This document shows positions 18,201-22,429 of a DNA stretch of 22,429 bases, one piece after another (within the stretch, counting starts at the first letter, position 1; every line of letters begins with the position of its first letter). Source of the stretch: UBA668 sp041178405 (GTDB lineage Bacteria > Actinomycetota > Acidimicrobiia > Acidimicrobiales > Ilumatobacteraceae); NCBI GenBank assembly GCA_041178405.1, contig JBEGVK010000030.1, positions 1-22,429 on the forward strand, in the 5' to 3' direction. The notes below the pieces were generated by a model. It searched no databases, was not told the DNA's origin, and was given only the letters and a program-made list of their open reading frames with translations. The translations under genes were made by a program, and so were the position numbers.

Positions 18201-18674
18201 AACGCCCACAAGCTGATGGCCTACAAGGACGAGTACGAGGTGGCGCGCCTGTTCCTGCTGCCCGAGTCGCGCGAGCGTGCCCGTCGGGTGGGTGGCCGGC
18301 GCACGCAGATCACGTTCCATCTCCACCCGCCGGTGCTGCGTGCGCTCGGCATGCAGCGCAAGCTGAAGATCCGCACTGGTGGCCGTGCGATGTTCTGGGT
18401 GCTGCGCTCGATGCGCCGGCTGCGCAGCACGCCGTTCGACGTGTTCGGCCACACCGAACTGCGCCGTGTCGAGCGGGCGATGGTGGACGAGTACGAGACG
18501 GCGATCGCGTCGCTGAGCACCCTGCTGCGCGACGACCCGTCATTCGCCGACGAGGCACTTGCCATCGCTGAACTGCCCGACCGCGTGCGCGGCTACGAGC
18601 ACCTGAAGATGCAGCGGGCCGAGGCCTACCGGGCCGAACTGGCCAGGCGCATGTCGGCCGCAACGTCGCGGTAG
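15282..18674 (+). CDS. Indolepyruvate ferredoxin oxidoreductase, fused alpha-beta type
   Basis: A 1130-residue ThDP-dependent 2-oxoacid:ferredoxin oxidoreductase in which the IorA- and IorB-like parts are fused. Order: a pyrimidine-binding domain (YVTGYPGSPLANFDRDV near residue 50); CSGCPH at 431-436; the ThDP motif starting at GDG 499-501 and running to the YNGAVSMTGGQD segment; a cysteine-rich stretch from Cys636 (VCEGCGDCGDTSNC, then CNLDMSCLDGDCPSF); the IorB/gamma catalytic domain with GGIGGTG at 718-724 and GLDQTGLSQKAGPVVSDLRL; and a C-terminal domain resembling DUF6537 (HKLMAYKDEYEVARLFL). It presumably decarboxylates aryl- or branched 2-oxoacids to acyl-CoA with ferredoxin as acceptor; the substrate is not readable. 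The Cys spacing is not that of a standard two-cluster ferredoxin domain. The 3' end overlaps the convergent aminotransferase gene by 49 bp. Confidence 0.92.
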   Translation: MAVIDGYELDHRYRLDEGRIFASGSQALARLPYEQLRADRRAGLNTAAYVTGYPGSPLANFDRDVTAAAALAQADGLPLVFQPAMNEELGATAVMGTQLVVTLDARRYDGVLGIFYAKAPGLDRASDALRHAAFAGASATGGAVALVGDDPTAKSSTLPSSTGATLVDLNMPIIHPGDVQEAIDLGRHAVAMSRACGLWVGVKIVENVADGTGTIEVHPDRITPVIPTMEVNGRVWVPQPTGRLLTPYTLDIEREFYEVRLELARRYGVDNRLNHVAVQGQSDWIGIIASGHTYHETREALRVLGLAGDDDLRAAGIRLFKVSLPMPIDSAQVREFARGLDEVVVIEEKTPNLEWSVKDALFGRPNHAMVSGKRTPDDQPLFPTAGGLDADSIAPRLRSRLEPRLSGRLAPPPPALRQLIPLSVNRSPYFCSGCPHNSSTKVPDDTLIGGGIGCHSMVMLMEPHQVGNVIGLTSMGNEGAQWFGIAPFVDAPHLIQNLGDGTLFHSGMAAIRAAIANGVNITYKILYNGAVSMTGGQDPFGQLDVLPLARVLLAEGVRRVIVTTDDLSKYRLAEVPAGVTVWGRSRLVEAQEVLAAEDGCTVLIHDQRCAAELRRDRKRGRAAAPGFRVVIDERVCEGCGDCGDTSNCLSVQPVDTPWGRKTRIDQGSCNLDMSCLDGDCPSFMTVSVDKPDVFSPVAPPEHLPSPPATMRDCTIRLGGIGGTGVVTLNQIIGTAAMMQGYHVRGLDQTGLSQKAGPVVSDLRLTTTEPSASNKATIASVDVLLALDQLVAGSDSALKATDASRTTVVANTAVVPTGSMVVHPDRAYPADALGDRLRTQSRDTVRVDARRIAVAFLGDESTTNVVVAGVAVQLGLVPVDPDLVEQAISLNGVAVRKNVAAFRWGRAWAADPAAVEAQRDRAEGTPEPDPRPLHQRLHDDLVGYASASYAARFDRLVEVAAAAGDDRFTEAVMRNAHKLMAYKDEYEVARLFLLPESRERARRVGGRRTQITFHLHPPVLRALGMQRKLKIRTGGRAMFWVLRSMRRLRSTPFDVFGHTELRRVERAMVDEYETAIASLSTLLRDDPSFADEALAIAELPDRVRGYEHLKMQRAEAYRAELARRMSAATSR

Positions 18675-19924
18675 ACAGCCTCGAACCTGTCGCCGATCTC
18701 CTCGATCAGCGCGTCGTCCATCACCGTGCTCAGCACGAGCATGCCGCGCGAGGCGAAGTACATACCGTGGTTCATGCCGGCAAGGTGGATGAGCCGCATC
18801 GTGGAGGCGTCCTTGCGCACGATGTTGGCAACTGGCGGCGTATCGGCGGCGTAGATGTTGAGCAGCGAGCCCACGCGCCGACACGAGAACGGCACATCGC
18901 TGTCGGCCGCCGCCTTCGCCAGCCGCTCCTCGAGCCGCTCGGCACGACGACTCATCTGGGCAACGACGTCGCTGGTGAGGTGGCCGAAGCTGGCGATGCC
19001 CGCTGCGGTGGTGACCGGGTTGCCGTTGAAGGTGCCCGAGTGGAAGATGCGCCCGCGGTGCGGATCGAGCAGGCTCATGTACTCGGCCTTGCCGCCGACC
19101 GCGCCGACCGGGTAGCCGCCGCCGATGATCTTGCCCATCGTGGTGAGGTCGGGGCTGATGCCCAGATTCTGCTGGTGTCCGCCTGTGCTCATCCGCAGGC
19201 TGATGACCTCGTCGAGCACGAACAGTGCACCGGCCTTGGCGGCTGCGGCCTGCACGCGGGTGAAGAACTCGGCTGGGGCGTCGATGAGTCCCGACGAGCC
19301 CATGAAGCCCTCGAGGAACACGGCGGCGATCTCGTCGCCCTGCTCGGCGAGGACGCGTTCGAATGCCGCAGCATCGCCCCACGGCACCGTGATGGTGTGC
19401 GGCCAGGTGTGGTCGCCCTGATTGCCGAAGAAGCCGGCCTCGAATGCCTCGTGGCTGCCGTGGTAGCCGAACTGGGCCATCAGCACCTTCAGCCGTCCGG
19501 TGTGCGTGCGTGCTACGTGCAGGGCGAGCATGTTGGCCTCGCTACCCGAATTGCAGAAGCGCACGAGGTCGATCGATGCCACCCGCGACGAGATCAGCTC
19601 GGCGAGTTCGATCTGCGTGTTGTTGCGCGCCGGCCATGCGGTGCCGGCACCGATGACCCGCGACACTGCCTCGACGATCGGCGGATAGGCATGGCCGTGC
19701 AGGAGGCTGGTGAAGTTGTTCGACAGGTCGATGTAGTCGTTTCCGTCGATGTCGGTGAGCGTGTGGCCGCGGCCGCTGGCAATGGTGAGCGGATAGGGCG
19801 TGTGGTAGCCGGCCGCGCGTGTCTCGCCGGCAGGCATCACCTTCTGGGCGCGTGGCCCCATTGCGGCGCTCTGCGGCGTGCGCGAGACGTAGGTCTGTTC
19901 GATCGTGCTGGTCGTGGTGGTCAT
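18626..19924 (-). CDS. Class III PLP aminotransferase, glutamate-1-semialdehyde aminomutase-like
   Basis: A PLP enzyme of 432 residues. Visible are DGNDYIDLSNNFTSLLHGHAYP at the N-terminal domain, the cofactor phosphate region FCNSGSEANMLALHVAR, GYHGSHEAF, the PLP-ring Asp238 in VLDEVISLRMS, and the Schiff-base Lys265 in TTMGKIIGGGYPVGAVGG, followed by HSGTFNGNPV. The pattern is closest to the glutamate-1-semialdehyde aminomutase branch. The N terminus and context (acyl-CoA synthetase, no heme genes) make a catabolic aminotransferase or mutase more likely than HemL itself. ATG at 19924 overlaps the DUF3592-like stop as ATGA. The 3' end overlaps the convergent oxidoreductase gene by 49 bp, and both tails remain coding-like there. 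Confidence 0.9.
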   Translation of the reverse strand: MTTTTSTIEQTYVSRTPQSAAMGPRAQKVMPAGETRAAGYHTPYPLTIASGRGHTLTDIDGNDYIDLSNNFTSLLHGHAYPPIVEAVSRVIGAGTAWPARNNTQIELAELISSRVASIDLVRFCNSGSEANMLALHVARTHTGRLKVLMAQFGYHGSHEAFEAGFFGNQGDHTWPHTITVPWGDAAAFERVLAEQGDEIAAVFLEGFMGSSGLIDAPAEFFTRVQAAAAKAGALFVLDEVISLRMSTGGHQQNLGISPDLTTMGKIIGGGYPVGAVGGKAEYMSLLDPHRGRIFHSGTFNGNPVTTAAGIASFGHLTSDVVAQMSRRAERLEERLAKAAADSDVPFSCRRVGSLLNIYAADTPPVANIVRKDASTMRLIHLAGMNHGMYFASRGMLVLSTVMDDALIEEIGDRFEAVYRDVAADMRLASSAR

Positions 19925-20184
19925 GGCTCGAGGAGGGAGTCGGCTGGATTGCGAGGGTCGTAGTACACCACGACGGGCGCTCCCGACGGGTACCGGGCCA
20001 CGGTGGATGCTGCCGAGTCGGCGACGTCGTCGTGCTGCCTGATTCGCTGTCCGAGGAACACCGTGCCGTCGACGGTGTAGCTGTAGATCACCAGCGGCAC
20101 CTGCGCTGGCACCTGCACGGTGGAACTGATCACGGTGCCGCTGGTGTGGCGCAGTCCGCCGAGTTTCGCCAACCACCTGCCCAT
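19921..20184 (-). CDS. DUF3592-like small protein without membrane segments
   Basis: An 87-residue protein of unknown function. The centre and end resemble the DUF3592 domain: a beta-rich core with SGTVISSTVQV, YSYTVDGTVFLGQRI, then the typical terminal VVVYYDPRNPADSLLEP. Most DUF3592 proteins carry a flanking membrane helix on one or both sides; none is visible here, so this is a minimal, apparently soluble version. It overlaps the aminotransferase start by 4 nt (ATGA), so the pair is co-translated. A -10-like TAGCGT ends 9 nt before the ATG. Role unknown; the aminotransferase neighbour may or may not be functionally related. Confidence 0.75.
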   Translation of the reverse strand: MGRWLAKLGGLRHTSGTVISSTVQVPAQVPLVIYSYTVDGTVFLGQRIRQHDDVADSAASTVARYPSGAPVVVYYDPRNPADSLLEP

Positions 20185-20193
20185 GGCTGGGAG

Positions 20194-20199
20194 ACGCTA
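20194..20199 (-). promoter_or_regulatory. Possible -10 element before the DUF3592-like gene
   Basis: TAGCGT on the minus strand lies 9 nt before the ATG at 20184, in the 20-bp gap after the acyl-CoA synthetase gene. Spacing is longer than at the other sites, so support is weak. Confidence 0.25.
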
Positions 20200-20204
20200 G
20201 TTGC

Positions 20205-21659
20205 TCAGCGGAGGCGCTCTGACCGGAGGGCCGACCGGCGCACCTTGCCGGCGTCGTCGCGCAGCGGGGTGTCGACGAATTCGAATGTCCGGGGGATCTT
20301 GTAGGCCACCAGCCGCTCGGCGAGGAAGGCCCGCAGTTCGTCCTGGTCGATGGCCGATTCGTCGGCCTCGAGGATGGCGTGCACCACATTGCCCTTGTCG
20401 TCGTCAGGCAGGCCGATCACCGCGCACGAGCGGATGCCGTCGTGTTCCTGCAGCGCCGCTTCGATCTCGGCCGGGTAGATGTTGGCCCCGCCCGACAGGA
20501 TCATGTCGGCTGCCCGGTCGCCCAGGTACAGGTAGCCGTCATCATCGAGGCGGCCCATGTCGCCGAGCGACTCCCACCCGCCGTCGCGCGTGCGTGCCGT
20601 CGCGCCGACGTAGCGGTAGGTGGGCGTGTCGCGCGGGTTGCGCATCCACACCTCGCCTTCCTCGCCGGGCGGCAGCTCGTTGCCCTCAGCGTCGGTGATC
20701 ATGATCGTGCCCGGCAGCGGCCTGCCCACCGAGCCTCGGTGCGCCAGCCACTCGGGCCCGGTGATGATGGTGGCCGTCTGCGACTCGGTGCCGGCGTAGA
20801 GCTCGTAGATGCGCTCGGCACCCAGCCAGTCGATCCACGACTGCTTGAGCCACTCCGGGCAGGGTTCGGCAAGGTGCCACACGACGCGCAGCGAGGTGAG
20901 GTCGTAGGCCTCGCGCACGTGCTCTGGTAGGCGCCAGATTCGCTTCATCATCGTCGGCACCACGTACAGCACGGTGGCCCGGTGCCGCTCGATCGCGGCA
21001 AGCGTCTGCTCGGCGTCGAAGCGGCTGAGCAGCGCTACCCCGTTGCCGTGCAGCAGGCTCTGCCAGCTCCACACTGCTGGGCCGTTGTGATAGAGCGGTC
21101 CGGGCATCACGATGCACCCGTCGGTGCCGAGTGCCAGCGGGATCGGCGCCTCGTCGTCGAGCCCGGCAGGGTCGCCCGACACGATCAGCTTCGGCCGGCC
21201 AGTGCTGCCGCCCGAGGTGGGCGCCTTCCACGCCGGCGACACCACGTCGGGCAGCGCAGCACGCTCGGCATCGCTGGCGGCCGGCGCCACGTGGCCGTGC
21301 GGCACGCAGTGGCGGCCGGCGATCGAGCCCGGCTCGGCGCCGACGACAGCACTCGGGTTCGCGAGCTCGAGGATCGCCTCGAACTCGCGGGCCGGCAGGC
21401 GATGCGATACCGGCTGCGGGATGGCTCCGAGACGCCACGCTGCCACGTAGCCGACGAACCAATCGATGCTGTTGGGCACTGCGATGGTGACCATGTCGCC
21501 GGCGGCGACCCCTGCACGGTGCAACTGCACGGCGAGGTCCTCGCCGCGGCGCACCAGCTCGGCACGGGTAATGGCGACGCCGTCACACGTGACGGCAGTG
21601 CGGTCGGGTGCCGCTGCGGCGAGATCGCGCAGTCGCTGGTTGAACGAGACGAAGGCCAT
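20205..21659 (-). CDS. AMP-dependent acyl-CoA synthetase/ligase
   Basis: ANL-superfamily enzyme activating a carboxylic acid through an acyl-adenylate to its CoA thioester. 484 residues. ATP-binding P-loop TSGGSTGRPK is at 148-157, YELYAGTESQ is the A5-type motif, and SLGDMGRLDDDGYLYLGDRAADMILSGG provides the A7/A8 hinge. The C-terminal catalytic Lys472 is in DDAGKVRRS. The acid substrate is unknown; similarity in feel to bile-acid or long-chain acyl ligases is only an impression. It lies 6 nt after the ABC-F stop, with no Shine-Dalgarno sequence, so translational reinitiation is plausible. The protein is slightly shorter than typical members (500-550), mainly in the N-terminal domain. Confidence 0.93.
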   Translation of the reverse strand: MAFVSFNQRLRDLAAAAPDRTAVTCDGVAITRAELVRRGEDLAVQLHRAGVAAGDMVTIAVPNSIDWFVGYVAAWRLGAIPQPVSHRLPAREFEAILELANPSAVVGAEPGSIAGRHCVPHGHVAPAASDAERAALPDVVSPAWKAPTSGGSTGRPKLIVSGDPAGLDDEAPIPLALGTDGCIVMPGPLYHNGPAVWSWQSLLHGNGVALLSRFDAEQTLAAIERHRATVLYVVPTMMKRIWRLPEHVREAYDLTSLRVVWHLAEPCPEWLKQSWIDWLGAERIYELYAGTESQTATIITGPEWLAHRGSVGRPLPGTIMITDAEGNELPPGEEGEVWMRNPRDTPTYRYVGATARTRDGGWESLGDMGRLDDDGYLYLGDRAADMILSGGANIYPAEIEAALQEHDGIRSCAVIGLPDDDKGNVVHAILEADESAIDQDELRAFLAERLVAYKIPRTFEFVDTPLRDDAGKVRRSALRSERLR

Positions 21660-21665
21660 GGGAGA

Positions 21666-22429
21666 TCAGGTGAGGCGCTTGGCGAGGCGGATGCCGCCCA
21701 CCGAGTCTGGCCGTTGCAGGGCCTGCAGCGCCACGTCGAAATCGGGCAGCGACCACACGTCGCCGTCGTCGGTGATCATCACGAAGCGATCGAGCGTGGA
21801 CAGGAACGTCCGGTCGTGGCTGACGGCGACGACCGTGCCCTGGAATCCATCGAGTGCCTGCTCGAGCGCCTCAGACGACTCGATGTCGAGGTTGTCGGTG
21901 GGCTCGTCGAGCAGCAGCACGTTGTGCCCGTCGAGTTCGAGGCACAGGATCTCGAGGCGTGCCTTCTGACCGCCCGACAGCGTCTGGTGCTCCTGGCGCG
22001 AACTGGGTGCCAGCCCGTACCGGGCCAGCGCCTTCATCGCCGCCTCCTCGTCGTAGATCCGCTGGCGGACGATGTCGATGCAGTGGCGGCCGCGGAACTC
22101 GGGCCGGTCGTTCACCTGGGTGAACATGCCCACCGAGGTGCGCGGGCCGAACGAGATGCTGCCCGAGGCCACGAGCCCGCCGGCGAGAGCACTGAGCAGG
22201 TGCGTCTTGCCGGTGCCATTGGGCCCGATCAGGCCGACGCGCTCGCCGAAGTACACCTCGTCGCTGAACGGCGAGAACAAGTCGCCCACTGCCACGCCCT
22301 CGAGCTGCACCACCCGGCGCGCCGAGTCGGCGCCGCGCAGGCGCACCTTGATCTGCTGGTCGGGCACCGGGGGCGGCGGCGGGCCGGCGGCGACGAACTT
22401 CTCCCAGCGGGTCTCGGCAGCGTTGGCCT
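21666..22429 (-). CDS. ABC-F family ATPase, C-terminal part (cut by window edge)
   Basis: Soluble tandem-ABC protein of the ABC-F group, whose members act on ribosomes or confer antibiotic resistance rather than transport. The frame is open to the right edge, and the visible 253 residues hold a linker rich in prolines (AAGPPPPPVPDQQ) and one full nucleotide-binding domain: Walker A GPNGTGKT, signature LSGGQKARLEI, Walker B LLLDEPTDNLD and the H-switch VAVSHDRTF. A GTG at 22367 could be read as a start, but upstream codons (AETRWEKF) are coding-like and typical of the inter-domain linker, so the gene almost certainly continues. Which subfamily it is (EttA-, Uup- or resistance-like) cannot be told without the first half. 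Confidence 0.92.
   Translation of the reverse strand, partial: ANAAETRWEKFVAAGPPPPPVPDQQIKVRLRGADSARRVVQLEGVAVGDLFSPFSDEVYFGERVGLIGPNGTGKTHLLSALAGGLVASGSISFGPRTSVGMFTQVNDRPEFRGRHCIDIVRQRIYDEEAAMKALARYGLAPSSRQEHQTLSGGQKARLEILCLELDGHNVLLLDEPTDNLDIESSEALEQALDGFQGTVVAVSHDRTFLSTLDRFVMITDDGDVWSLPDFDVALQALQRPDSVGGIRLAKRLT

Noticed and set aside
15249..18452. Very long minus-strand open frame continuing upstream of the YbaK-type gene, antisense to the oxidoreductase
   Set aside because: Its translation is His/Arg/Val/Asp-rich low-complexity without recognisable motifs, while the plus strand carries an intact multidomain enzyme. It is a high-GC antisense shadow.

Overview
The window is high-GC (roughly two thirds G+C by eye), densely packed chromosomal DNA of an actinobacterium. 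Protein character and gene content suggest an Acidimicrobiia/Ilumatobacter-like lineage; this assignment is an inference, since no rRNA or phylogenetic marker was compared. I see no mobile element, CRISPR array, tRNA, rRNA or integration scar. No gene-free stretch exceeds 300 bases; the longest is about 135 nt, within the ilv leader.

Layout. (1) 1-2706, minus strand: branched-chain amino acid genes ilvB-ilvN-ilvC (ilvC runs off the left edge), preceded by a 16-residue Val/Leu-rich leader peptide, a stem-loop and a rho-independent terminator, i.e. an attenuator. (2) 2712-3236 minus: 5-formyltetrahydrofolate cyclo-ligase, divergent from (3) 3279-5217 plus: a flavin reductase-like protein overlapping a Baeyer-Villiger-type flavin monooxygenase. 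(4) 5230-11999 minus: a long co-directional run read as ferredoxin, alpha/beta hydrolase, lgt, gatC, gatA, gatB, ilvD, with 1-4 nt overlaps or gaps of about 10 nt. (5) 12027-13751 minus: a TPR/coiled-coil/HD-GYP signalling protein, divergent from (6) 13843-14745 plus: an M48 membrane metalloprotease. (7) 14739-15239 minus: a YbaK/EbsC-type aminoacyl-tRNA deacylase, divergent from (8) 15282-18674 plus: a fused indolepyruvate ferredoxin oxidoreductase. (9) 18626-22429 minus: ABC-F ATPase (partial at the right edge), acyl-CoA synthetase, DUF3592-like protein and class III aminotransferase.

How it works together. ilvBNC plus ilvD cover acetohydroxyacid synthase, reductoisomerase and dihydroxyacid dehydratase, the shared valine/isoleucine route. 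GatCAB supplies Gln-tRNA(Gln) and/or Asn-tRNA(Asn), and Lgt starts lipoprotein maturation. The rest is mostly housekeeping or peripheral catabolism.

The most distinctive signals are regulatory. First, the ilvB attenuator with its uORF MRASTSALPTVVVVLV. Second, nearly every gene that opens a transcription unit has a -10-like hexamer (NANNNT) ending 6-9 nt before its start codon and no Shine-Dalgarno sequence, the signature of leaderless mRNAs; this also favours GTG or downstream starts for several genes. I found no convincing new defence or mobile system.
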